From Pseudomonadota bacterium (GTDB lineage: Bacteria > Desulfobacterota > Desulfobacteria > Desulfobacterales > C00003060), in assembly GCA_015222985.1 (NCBI GenBank), contig JADFWI010000172.1, forward strand, positions 1 to 9,623: a DNA stretch of 9,623 bases, given 5' to 3'. Positions within the stretch are counted from its first letter, which is position 1. Each line of letters starts with the position of its first letter. Shown here piece after piece: positions 1 through 6,612 of the stretch. The translations under genes were made by a program, and so were the position numbers. The notes beneath the pieces are model-generated. The model made no database searches and was not told the DNA's origin. It saw only the letters and a list, made by a program, of their open reading frames with translations.

Positions 1-996
1 CAGCTCCCCCAGCCATTCTTCGAGCAGGTCTTTATCTTCAGGAGCGCCGGGCAGCAAAATCTCTTTTGGTATGAAAGGGGCGTTTTCGTAATACTGCTTC
101 ACAAATGAAGAAATGACCTCGTTGTCAGAGGCCAAAGTATCTGCAAAGCGGAATGGCTGGTTGCCCAGTAAGAACCCGCCCCGGATAAAAAGAACCATGA
201 TCAGGACCGCCCTCCCCTGTCGAGCCATACCCACCACATCTCTGTCCTTAAAATCCGCGGTGGCAGCTACCTGTTTTTCCAATGTCTCTTCAAGGGCGAA
301 GAGTCTGTCCCTGTGTGCCGCGGCTGCCTCGAAATCCTGCCGGGATGCAGCCGCTTCCATTTCTTCTTTCACATGATTGATCAGCTCCGGCATTCGTCCT
401 TTCAAAAATAGTATGACCTGATCAACAACTGCTCTGTATTCGGATGGATCAACAGGGCGGCTGCACGGTCCGAGGCACAGCCCCATCTGATAATTAAGAC
501 ACGGGCGATCTCGACGCTTGGGATTGTTGCCCTTGCACTTGCGAAGCCTGAATGTTCGATGGATTACTTTAAGTGTCTCTCGTACGGCGCCTGCCGAGGC
601 AAAGGGACCGAAATAGAGGGCCCCATCTTTTTGAAGTTTCCTTGTAATGACCAGATTCGGATAGGGACTTTTGATGTTAAGGCGAAGACACGGGTATCGC
701 TTGTCGTCTTTCAAGATAACATTGTAGCGGGGACGGTGTCTCTTAATCAGGTTGGACTCAAGGATCAGGGCCTCTTTTTCAGTGCTGGTAATGATGGTTT
801 CAAAGTCTGCGATCTTTTCAATCAGGACCCTTGCCTTCAAATCCTTATGTGCTGTCTTGCTGAAATACGAGGCGAGACGTTTTTTCAGGTCTCTTGCCTT
901 GCCTACATAGATGATGCGCCCCTTGGCATCCTTCATGAGATAGACGCCCGGTGTCGACGCAAGGTTGGCAAGCCTTTCTTCCAGTCCTTCTCTCAT
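1..996 (-). CDS. uvrC: UvrABC system protein C (excinuclease subunit), N-terminal part, cut by window edge
   Basis: UvrC makes the dual incisions in nucleotide excision repair after UvrA/UvrB load on damaged DNA. The frame is open without a stop from the ATG at 996 to the left edge, giving 332 residues of a protein usually near 600, so the C-terminal endonuclease and HhH parts lie outside. An N-terminal GIY-YIG nuclease is visible (G17-V-Y19 and Y30-V-G32, then K33, R35, R40; an acidic EALILE segment near 75-80). Four cysteines, C154, C166, C174 and C178, match the spacing and numbering I recall for the [4Fe-4S] ligands of E. coli UvrC, which supports this start. A UVR (UvrB-binding) motif lies about 203-238 (SRQDFEAAAAHRD). 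The frame stays open for some codons upstream of the ATG but offers no better start. It begins 23 nt after the EamA-type gene stop, so the two are probably cotranscribed. The ribosome site is weak. Confidence 0.96.
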   Translation of the reverse strand, partial: MREGLEERLANLASTPGVYLMKDAKGRIIYVGKARDLKKRLASYFSKTAHKDLKARVLIEKIADFETIITSTEKEALILESNLIKRHRPRYNVILKDDKRYPCLRLNIKSPYPNLVITRKLQKDGALYFGPFASAGAVRETLKVIHRTFRLRKCKGNNPKRRDRPCLNYQMGLCLGPCSRPVDPSEYRAVVDQVILFLKGRMPELINHVKEEMEAAASRQDFEAAAAHRDRLFALEETLEKQVAATADFKDRDVVGMARQGRAVLIMVLFIRGGFLLGNQPFRFADTLASDNEVISSFVKQYYENAPFIPKEILLPGAPEDKDLLEEWLGEL

Positions 997-1019
997 TGTA
1001 TCAACGAAGCCGTCCGCTT

Positions 1020-1916
1020 TCAGCCCAACAAAGAGATACAAACCACTCCCAAAAACATGAGAAACGCACCCAATATCCGGTTGGAGATCTCAGATTCCTT
1101 GAACAAAAGCCACCCGTACACAACACTAAATAAAACACTCGTTCGTTTCACTGAAATCATATAGACTGCCTTGATCATACTTATAGCCAGGACATGGCAC
1201 AGCACATGTACATAGAGCAAAAGCCCCACGCATATCCCCTTATTGGGCATTCTTAGCAAGGCTCCCCATCGAATCTTACCAAAAAGAGGAAAGAAAACCA
1301 GTGTCACGAGATCAAGGGCGCCAAGGAAGAAAAAACCGAAAAAAAGCGGCGATGAATGCTGAATGGCTTTTTTCCCCAGAACAGCCAAGAGAGAATATAT
1401 CAAGGAAACGATGAGCATCAAAACCGATCCTTGCTCCTTGAAAATGGCCTGAAACGGAGCGAGATATCCGTGTCTTGCTTCAGCAGCGTTCAATATGTAG
1501 CTACCTATTACCACACATCCTATTCCAACCACCCCGAAAATATTCGGGACCTCTTCCAGTATGAGAAATCCGGTGAATATCATGAAGACCGGGGTAAAAG
1601 ACAAAAACGGAATAGAAAGGGAAAGGGGAGATGCCTTGATAGCCCTCATGTAAAGGTAGAGGGCAAAGGCGTCTAAAGGCACTAGTATGCAGACTGTCCA
1701 CCAGAAAACCCTGTCCAGTTCGGGAACAGGTATGAAAGGAATAGTAATCAGTACAAATGGGAGGTTAAACAGCGAAGCCACAACCGCCATCTCAAGGGCT
1801 GAGAAACGGCCAAAGAACTTTTTGGTAAGGGCATCTCCAGTGGCAACCGAAAGCGCTGTCGCAAGGGCAAGGGTGAACCAAAGCACGGGTTCCGCCTCAT
1901 CAAATCTCATCGCCAT
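1020..1916 (-). CDS. EamA/DMT-family membrane transporter
   Basis: This 298-residue, very hydrophobic protein has about ten membrane segments in two similar halves (about 12-143 and 160-297), the size and layout of drug/metabolite-superfamily permeases with two EamA domains. Each half ends in the typical acidic-loop-plus-helix pattern: LILEEVPNIFGVVGIG near 118-133, and LLFKESEISNRILGAFLMF near the C-terminus. The substrate cannot be read from the sequence; family members export amino acids, metabolites or drugs. Two ATGs are possible, at 1916 and 1910 (MAM...), and neither has a clear Shine-Dalgarno, so the start is uncertain by two codons. It lies 117 nt downstream of the last receiver gene and 23 nt upstream of uvrC. 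It may be read from the upstream operon or from a promoter in the repeat-bearing gap that I cannot identify. Nothing ties it functionally to either neighbour. Confidence 0.88.
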   Translation of the reverse strand: MAMRFDEAEPVLWFTLALATALSVATGDALTKKFFGRFSALEMAVVASLFNLPFVLITIPFIPVPELDRVFWWTVCILVPLDAFALYLYMRAIKASPLSLSIPFLSFTPVFMIFTGFLILEEVPNIFGVVGIGCVVIGSYILNAAEARHGYLAPFQAIFKEQGSVLMLIVSLIYSLLAVLGKKAIQHSSPLFFGFFFLGALDLVTLVFFPLFGKIRWGALLRMPNKGICVGLLLYVHVLCHVLAISMIKAVYMISVKRTSVLFSVVYGWLLFKESEISNRILGAFLMFLGVVCISLLG

Positions 1917-1928
1917 AGAGGGTTACTC

Positions 1929-1998
1929 GTTGAGTTGTCGCTTGGCTGAGTCGTTGATCTCTACCGCGCACAACTACTCAACCGCTCGACTACTCAAC
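1929..1998. repeat. Short tandem 8-bp repeats with an inverted partner in an intergenic gap
   Basis: On the minus strand, 1998 to 1967 reads as four 8-bp units: GTTGAGTA, GTCGAGCG, GTTGAGTA, GTTGTGCG (consensus GTTGAGYR). On the plus strand, 1929-1945 reads GTTGAGTTGTCGCTTGG, which matches the minus-strand 1998-1982 (GTTGAGTAGTCGAGCGG) at 13 of 17 positions. A transcript across this gap could therefore fold into an imperfect stem with a loop of about 36 nt. No U-run follows, so it is not a normal terminator. The array fills most of the 117 nt between the receiver gene and the EamA-type gene. It may be a dispersed intergenic repeat or a decayed microsatellite; its function is unknown. Confidence 0.6.
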
Positions 1999-2033
1999 AA
2001 TTCGTACCCGTCATTCTATCCAATGCCCTGGTT

Positions 2034-2462
2034 CTACCAGCCTTTGCCCTGGATGATCTCTTTAATTTTTTCCTCGGTTTGTTTTTCCACGAGGATCATT
2101 TTTTTTGCTTGGGCATTCCTGATTTTTTCGGTCAAGGCATCCAGGTTGGCCGGTTTTTCGACGAAGTCCATTGCGCCGAGCTTCATAGCCTCAATGCCCT
2201 TTTCCAGGGTAGCCTGGCCGGTAAGCAGGATAATTTGGAGTTCGGGTCTCTTCTCCTTAAGTATCTTCAGGACCTCAAGGCCGTCCATTTCGGGCATCAT
2301 GAGGTCTAAAACGATAGCGTCGAAGGATCCCTCCTGCGCCTTCTTGAGGGCATCCTTGGTGGACGTAGTAGTTGATACGTCCATACCTCGGGCTCGCATT
2401 CTCTCTCCCAGGGTTTCAATGAAATCCTCTTCGTCGTCAACGAGCAAAACTTTTTCGGTCAT
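2034..2462 (-). CDS. Single-domain response regulator (receiver, no output domain)
   Basis: This 142-residue CheY-like receiver should take a phosphoryl group on D53. All key residues are present: acidic pair D9-D10, phospho-acceptor D53 (IVLDLMMPEMDG), switch T81 (LLTGQAT) and K103 followed by P104. After the receiver fold a charged helical tail runs from about 105 to 142 (rich in E and K, ending GKGW), with no helix-turn-helix or enzyme domain. I chose the ATG at 2462 because a strong AAGGAG lies 7 nt upstream and the receiver fold begins at once. A GTG at 2513 would add 17 residues without homology and lacks such a site. It follows the degenerate histidine-kinase gene after 57 nt. Its N-terminus (VLLVDDEEDFIETLGER) is close to those of the other two receivers here, so they probably share a phosphodonor. 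It could be the last receiver of a phosphorelay. Confidence 0.93.
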   Translation of the reverse strand: MTEKVLLVDDEEDFIETLGERMRARGMDVSTTTSTKDALKKAQEGSFDAIVLDLMMPEMDGLEVLKILKEKRPELQIILLTGQATLEKGIEAMKLGAMDFVEKPANLDALTEKIRNAQAKKMILVEKQTEEKIKEIIQGKGW

Positions 2463-2469
2463 GGCAATA

Positions 2470-2475
2470 CTCCTT
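2470..2475 (-). promoter_or_regulatory. Ribosome binding site deciding the receiver start
   Basis: AAGGAG on the minus strand, 7 nt before the ATG at 2462 (context GGAAAGGAG). It fixes the start of the last receiver gene and argues against the upstream in-frame GTG. Confidence 0.8.
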
Positions 2476-2519
2476 TCCAAAATAGTACAGTATTTGCCTG
2501 CCGGAACGGACACCTGACC

Positions 2520-3185
2520 CTACTGGCCGATGTCTCTCGGCAGCATGAGAACAATCTCTGCAGCTCTTTCATCGATCGCGAGTTCAGCCCTGAGCGCGTC
2601 AAGCAGGGCTGTTTCCCTTTCCCCCGGAAACGCACTCGTCGTCCTTTCCGAAAGGCCTTGGAGCTGCGTCAATTTGAGCCGCGCCCCGTTTTCCGTCTGT
2701 TCGGCCTTAAGGCCGACGGTCTTCCCCCCACCAGTCGCGTCCATGGCAAAATCCAGGCACAGCCACACCAGGTTTTCCAGAAAAAAGGATCTTGTCGCGA
2801 CCGTAACCGGACTCGCGCCAGACTCCACTTCCAGAGTTACGCCTCGCACGGAAGCCAACCTGCCGGAGAGCGTGGCCACGAACTTAAGGGTTTCATCCAA
2901 TTCAACGTTCTTCACGGATTCGTCAATGCTATGGGCAAACCTGTTCATTGTCTTGACGATTCCGTCCGCCCGCTGGACCTGCTTGATGACCTTCTCGGCC
3001 AGGGTCTTGAGCCGTCCCGCGTCGATGGGCATCCCCCTGTCTGCCATGAGAGTGAAGTCTTCCAGAAGCCCAGCGTTCTCGTTGATAATAGCCAGGGCGT
3101 TTTTGATTTCATGGGACATAGAGCCGGTCATTTTCCCATAGAACTGAAGGCCTGTTTCACCAATCATGTCACATCTGCAACTCAT
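2520..3185 (-). CDS. Degenerate histidine kinase: DHp domain kept, ATPase motifs lost (ChpT/Spo0B-like phosphotransferase candidate)
   Basis: A 221-residue soluble protein with no membrane segment or sensor domain. Residues about 12-86 form a kinase dimerisation/phosphotransfer (DHp) hairpin with an intact H-box, SH25EIKNALAIINE. The rest (about 92-217) follows the outline of a HATPase domain, but the nucleotide motifs are gone. The N-box stretch FFLENLVWLCLDFAMDA (134-150) has F146 where the Mg-binding Asn belongs, there is no DxGxG box, and no glycine-rich lid is seen. It should not autophosphorylate. DHp with a dead ATPase-like domain is the plan of the phosphotransferases Spo0B and ChpT, so I infer transfer between receivers; a kinase inhibitor or scaffold is the alternative. 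The H-box is strikingly like that of the complete kinase nearby (AHEINNPLAIINE), suggesting duplication and decay. The ATG at 3185 has a GAGG site upstream that nearly touches the preceding stop. It is flanked on both sides by receiver genes. The N-terminus holds two cysteines (C3, C5). Confidence 0.85.
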   Translation of the reverse strand: MSCRCDMIGETGLQFYGKMTGSMSHEIKNALAIINENAGLLEDFTLMADRGMPIDAGRLKTLAEKVIKQVQRADGIVKTMNRFAHSIDESVKNVELDETLKFVATLSGRLASVRGVTLEVESGASPVTVATRSFFLENLVWLCLDFAMDATGGGKTVGLKAEQTENGARLKLTQLQGLSERTTSAFPGERETALLDALRAELAIDERAAEIVLMLPRDIGQ

Positions 3186-3196
3186 GGCACACCTCT

Positions 3197-3556
3197 TCAG
3201 TCGTTGAGGACCTCATTGATTTTCTCAATGAGATCTTCTATTTTAACAGGTTTGACTAAATAGTAAGCGGTTCCGGCTTCAGATGAACCGGCCCGGAAAT
3301 CATCTTCTGAACCATGCCCGGTCATGAAGATGTATTTCATCCCAGGACACTTTTCCTCCAATCTTCTCTTCAGTTCAATCCCGCTCATCTTCGGCATCTT
3401 CACATCGAGCACGGCAATATCATACTTTTCTGATTCCACTCGCCCTATGGCGTCATAGCAGATGCAGACCCAATCCGCGTCGATCCCCCTGATGCGAAGC
3501 CGCTCCGCCAAGGCGGATACCAGTTCTTCTTCATCGTCCACTAATAACACTCTCAT
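3197..3556 (-). CDS. Single-domain response regulator (CheY-like receiver)
   Basis: This 119-residue protein is a receiver domain and nothing else. It has acidic pair D7-D8, phospho-acceptor D51 (IAVLDVKMPKMSG), switch T79 (FMTGHGSE) and K102 followed by P103, so it should be phosphorylatable. I start it at the ATG at 3556, preceded by AAGAGGTG at a normal distance. A GTG at 3565 overlaps the kinase stop as GTGA and would add three residues; it is possible but less likely. The gene begins 5 nt after the complete histidine kinase ends, strong evidence that this kinase is its phosphodonor. It ends 11 nt before the degenerate kinase. With no output domain, it looks like the intermediate Asp carrier of a relay (compare Spo0F) between the kinase and the DHp-only protein. 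Its N-terminus (VLLVDDEEELVSALAERLRIRG) resembles the other two receivers. Cysteines C31 and C33 are unusual for the domain. Confidence 0.94.
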   Translation of the reverse strand: MRVLLVDDEEELVSALAERLRIRGIDADWVCICYDAIGRVESEKYDIAVLDVKMPKMSGIELKRRLEEKCPGMKYIFMTGHGSEDDFRAGSSEAGTAYYLVKPVKIEDLIEKINEVLND

Positions 3557-3561
3557 GGATA

Positions 3562-5295
3562 TCACCTCTTTGCTGGCTGCTTAAAGTGAAGCGGCAGCAT
3601 AATGGTAAAACTTGTTCCCTTCCCCACTTCGCTTTGCACTGACATGCTGCCCCCGAGTCCGCGGACAAGGCCGTATGTAATGGAAAGACCGAGACCCGTC
3701 CCGCCCTTTTTCTTCTTGGTGGAAAAAAACGGCTCAAAGATCCGCTTAAGGTCTGCCTCAGGAATGCCGCACCCATCGTCGACGACCTTTACCGAAACGG
3801 ACTCCTTATCCTCGCGGTAAACCTTCACGTCCAGTTTTCCGCCGTCGCTCATGGCTGCGAAAGCATTGTTCACAAGGTTAAGAAAGATCTGCTGAAGCTT
3901 TCCCCGATCGCTCTTGAATGTTGGGATATCATCGGGCACGTCCACGTTCACGGTGATGCTCCTGTACTCGGCCTCCTTGCCCAAAAAACCGAGGACTTCG
4001 TCAATGAGATCTTTAAGGTTGATGGACTGGATATTGACGTCCATATGGCGGGCAAAACTCAAAAGCCTTTTCGTAATAATTCCGCACCGCTCCACCGAGG
4101 ACAGGACCGACTCTACAAGGCCGATTATCTTTTCGTCCTTCGCGTACTCATCCTTCAGATTGAATATGTCGTGAATCAGCCCGGCCTTTTCGTTGATAAT
4201 AGCCAAGGGGTTGTTGATCTCATGGGCTACGCCCGCTGCTAACCGACCAATGGAAGCCATCCTGTCCGAGTACTCCACCTTGTGCAGGGTCATCACCCGT
4301 TTCTCGTCCGCATCGTGTATCTTATTCACTAGATGCGTAGCAACGCCCAGTATCACGATCATTATAACAGTAATACTAATCGCCAGAAACGCGATAAGCT
4401 TTCTGCGGGTTTTGTGCCAGGGTTTCATGAGTTCGCCCTTCTGCTTGACGATCATCAGGATAAACGGCGTATCGGCAATGTAGGCATAGCCGACAACAAG
4501 AGGCCCGGCATTAGCGCCTTTGCTCTCAAAAACCCTCGTAGTCGGCGAATATTCCGGAACGGGCAAGGACATTTTTTCAAGAACATTGCCATGGTATCGA
4601 GATGGAGTCTGGATCGTGCCCTGGTGGTTGACGATGAAGGCATCACCCCGCCCGCTCACCTGGAGATGTGAGAGCAATTCATTGAACCGCTCCGTATCCA
4701 CGGTTGCCCGAAGCACATAGAAAGAACCGTCCGGCAGGTCATGCTCAATGGCAATGACCAGATGGGGCGTTTGCCGGAATCCCAGGAACACGTCGCTGAT
4801 GTACACTCCGCTAACCAGGACTTCCTTAAACCAGTCCTGGTCACTGTAGTCCATGCCCTCAAGCTTGTACGGTCCCACATAGGTGCGCTGCCTGCCCCAC
4901 GAGTCGATCACTCCGAGGTCCGTGAACCCGACAAAGGCCTTCTGAAGATTCTCTAGAATTGAAGCGAGTTTCTTGGGATCGGTCAACACCTCAAAGGCGT
5001 TCCGGTGGACGATGAAATCCAGCGCGGACTTTCGTTCCGCGAGAAAATAGGCGACGGTCCGCCTGGAATTGGACACCAGCCTGGACGTGCGCAGAAGGAT
5101 TTCAGATTCCATGGCATTCTGAGTCACCCTGTAATCGAACACGGTCATTGATATCACCGGGACCAAGGCAACTCCAGCCGTAAGAATGACCGCCAACTTC
5201 CAGATGCGGCGGAAATTGAACAGGTGCTTGAAAGGCCCCTTATCGCTATCCTCATAATCCCAAAAGTCTGGTTTTAATCTTCCCAATATAGACAT
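3562..5295 (-). CDS. Membrane sensor histidine kinase with periplasmic dCache domain
   Basis: A complete sensor kinase, numbered here from an upstream TTG (579 residues; 577 from the ATG at 5295). A cytoplasmic N-terminus of ~34 residues precedes membrane helix 1 (about 35-55). A periplasmic double-Cache domain (about 56-300) follows, with the characteristic YVGPYKLEGMDYSDQDWF stretch at 141-158 and SDVFLGFRQTPHLVIAIE at 169-186. Membrane helix 2 is about 302-324, and the HisKA domain carries phospho-accepting H360 (GVAHEINNPLAIINE). The HATPase has an N-box (LNLVNNAFAAM, 474-484), G1 DDGCGI (508-513), F-box IFEPFFSTK and G2 GGTGLGLS (533-540). Nothing essential is missing, so it should autophosphorylate. 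dCache domains usually bind small organic ligands, but the ligand here cannot be told. The ATG at 5295 is preferred over TTG at 5301; neither has a clear Shine-Dalgarno. It follows the three-domain regulator by 63 nt containing a perfect inverted repeat, and a receiver gene follows after 5 nt. Confidence 0.95.
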   Translation of the reverse strand: MSILGRLKPDFWDYEDSDKGPFKHLFNFRRIWKLAVILTAGVALVPVISMTVFDYRVTQNAMESEILLRTSRLVSNSRRTVAYFLAERKSALDFIVHRNAFEVLTDPKKLASILENLQKAFVGFTDLGVIDSWGRQRTYVGPYKLEGMDYSDQDWFKEVLVSGVYISDVFLGFRQTPHLVIAIEHDLPDGSFYVLRATVDTERFNELLSHLQVSGRGDAFIVNHQGTIQTPSRYHGNVLEKMSLPVPEYSPTTRVFESKGANAGPLVVGYAYIADTPFILMIVKQKGELMKPWHKTRRKLIAFLAISITVIMIVILGVATHLVNKIHDADEKRVMTLHKVEYSDRMASIGRLAAGVAHEINNPLAIINEKAGLIHDIFNLKDEYAKDEKIIGLVESVLSSVERCGIITKRLLSFARHMDVNIQSINLKDLIDEVLGFLGKEAEYRSITVNVDVPDDIPTFKSDRGKLQQIFLNLVNNAFAAMSDGGKLDVKVYREDKESVSVKVVDDGCGIPEADLKRIFEPFFSTKKKKGGTGLGLSITYGLVRGLGGSMSVQSEVGKGTSFTIMLPLHFKQPAKR

Positions 5296-5314
5296 GTTCA
5301 ATCGCGGCCTGTGC

Positions 5315-5342
5315 GTTTTTCATCGTGCGCCAGATGAAAAAC
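5315..5342. repeat. Perfect 10-bp inverted repeat between regulator and kinase genes
   Basis: Arms GTTTTTCATC (5315-5324) and GATGAAAAAC (5333-5342) are perfect inverse complements around the 8-nt spacer GTGCGCCA. The element lies in the 63 nt between two coding regions and ends about 20 nt before the kinase ATG. As DNA it has the form of a dimeric-protein operator. As RNA it is a stem-loop just ahead of a start lacking a clear ribosome site, so it could tune kinase translation or segment the mRNA. No U-run follows the second arm on the transcribed strand, so a standard terminator is unlikely. Confidence 0.7.
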
Positions 5343-5358
5343 CTTGTACCCGACCCGG

Positions 5359-6585
5359 TTAGCTCTTCCCGTTCTTTTTTTCTTGAATCTTCTCGTTGGC
5401 CCTCTTGAGCGTATCACTGAGCACATCAATATCTACCGGCTTTTGCAGGTAGGCAAAGGCGCCTAGTTTCATACACACGTCCCTATCCACCTCGGATCCA
5501 TGGCCGGTAAGAATGATGACTTCGATTTCCGGACGTGTTTCCTTGACCCGCCGCAGCACCTCCATGCCGTCTATGCCGGGCATCTTGAGATCCAGGATCA
5601 TGACCTCCGGCTCGTCCTCTTTGACCAAATGAAGGGCTGATTCGCCGTCGTAAGCCACCGCAGAGCCCATTTGGCGCATGAGCAGACGTTCGGACAGGGT
5701 TTGCACGAACTCGCGTTCATCGTCCACAAGCAGAACTTTCGACGGCATGTCGAAATCATGCTTGCGGTAGATGTCGGTCTGGTAATAATCTTTGCCGACC
5801 TCGGTCTTAACGGATGTGACCCCTTCTACCTTGTCTGCAATGGACTTGAGTTCCTCTTCGAGTCGGTGCAGCATTAGAACGTGCTTGTTGATAGTCAAGG
5901 TGACTGAACCGTTCCTCGCGCTCGCGTTCACGTTGTGCCCCTCCTTGGCCAAGGCCACCTCGACCCTGGCAGCCAGGAGGAAGGCTTCCACTGCCTTTTT
6001 CGATCCTTCAGTGACTTGGAGGACATCTCTGCCGGCGTTCTCGTCGATAAGCGTAGCAGCTTCTTGCGAACTTTTCTTGTTCATGGGAATAACTATGTCG
6101 TAAAGAGAAGAATTCCATGGATCCTTTTTGGAAAACAGCGTCTTAACCCAGGCGGCACAGTCCTCGTCATGTTTGTGTATAAGTTTTCCCGCTTCCTTCT
6201 CGGAGAGACCCCGCTCCTTGTTGGCCACGGATAGCCTGAAATTCATGTCCGCAATGAGGCAAACACGAAGCACGTGAGTGATCTCCCTGGGAATCAGGTG
6301 TCCGCAATACCCGAAGATAATGACACTGTCGCTGGAAAGCGTTTCGGCCAGGACGAGCCTGAGCAAGGCGACAGAACGCTCCCGTTCGTGGGTAAACTTG
6401 TTGAAAACCGAAGTCTTGGTTGAGAAAGCCTGTGCTATTTTGCTCTCGCCCATGCCGGACAGTTTGCTGGCTTCGGCCACAAGCTTTTTGTCGGTAATCA
6501 GTCTGGAATCTGTCCTGTCAAGCGTTTCTCGGACAACAGAGTCTTCCATGCAGAAAATACCGTTGAATACGGTGATGACAGACAT
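5359..6585 (-). CDS. Three-domain regulator: degenerate cytidylate-kinase-like domain, BON-like domain, receiver
   Basis: A 408-residue soluble protein. Residues 1-180 resemble the cytidylate-kinase-like family: ITVFNG at the start, YCGHLIP at 93-99, VLRVCLIADMNFRL at 105-118, GLSEKEAGKLIHKHD at 126-140 and YDIVI at 162-166. The P-loop, normally GSGG after the first strand, is replaced by FNGIFCMEDS (7-16), and the Arg usual after the later Gly is Tyr (FGYCG). Kinase activity is therefore doubtful, and nucleotide sensing or a structural role is more likely (inference). Residues about 195-265 fit a BON-like fold (VEVALAKEGHNVNASARNGSVTL, then VEGVTSVKTEV). Residues about 282-400 are a complete receiver: D288-D289, phospho-acceptor D332 (MILDLKMPGIDG), T360, K382-P383. 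No DNA-binding domain is present. The ATG at 6585 has GGGGGAG just upstream. It starts 27 nt after the SulP gene stop, so it is probably cotranscribed and functionally linked to the transporter. Confidence 0.88.
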   Translation of the reverse strand: MSVITVFNGIFCMEDSVVRETLDRTDSRLITDKKLVAEASKLSGMGESKIAQAFSTKTSVFNKFTHERERSVALLRLVLAETLSSDSVIIFGYCGHLIPREITHVLRVCLIADMNFRLSVANKERGLSEKEAGKLIHKHDEDCAAWVKTLFSKKDPWNSSLYDIVIPMNKKSSQEAATLIDENAGRDVLQVTEGSKKAVEAFLLAARVEVALAKEGHNVNASARNGSVTLTINKHVLMLHRLEEELKSIADKVEGVTSVKTEVGKDYYQTDIYRKHDFDMPSKVLLVDDEREFVQTLSERLLMRQMGSAVAYDGESALHLVKEDEPEVMILDLKMPGIDGMEVLRRVKETRPEIEVIILTGHGSEVDRDVCMKLGAFAYLQKPVDIDVLSDTLKRANEKIQEKKNGKS

Positions 6586-6612
6586 CTCGCTCCCCCTTTT
6601 CCTGTCACATGT

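Noticed and set aside
559..1164. 201-codon open frame on the plus strand
   Set aside because: It lies antisense to uvrC and the end of the EamA-type gene, both well supported. Its translation shows no recognisable domain and reads as a shadow of the opposite strand.
1967..1998. Tandem 8-bp units as a CRISPR array
   Set aside because: The units are adjacent without spacers and far too short.
2022..2036. CTGGT-AGA-ACCAG hairpin at the receiver stop codon as a terminator
   Set aside because: The stem is only 5 bp and no U-run follows, so it is too weak to call.
2463..2513. GTG start that would lengthen the last receiver by 17 residues
   Set aside because: The added residues lie outside the receiver fold, and the ATG at 2462 has a strong AAGGAG at 7 nt.
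1687..2517. 276-codon open frame on the plus strand
   Set aside because: It is antisense to the EamA-type gene start and an entire receiver gene with all catalytic residues. The product is Ser-rich, low-complexity sequence typical of a shadow frame.
5296..5301. TTG start two codons upstream of the kinase ATG
   Set aside because: It is a rare start codon with no better ribosome site; the ATG at 5295 is preferred, though the choice is not certain.
5746..5748. Internal ATG before the receiver domain of the three-domain regulator as a separate gene start
   Set aside because: There is no ribosome site upstream, and the frame is continuous with the BON-like domain, so a fusion is the simpler reading.
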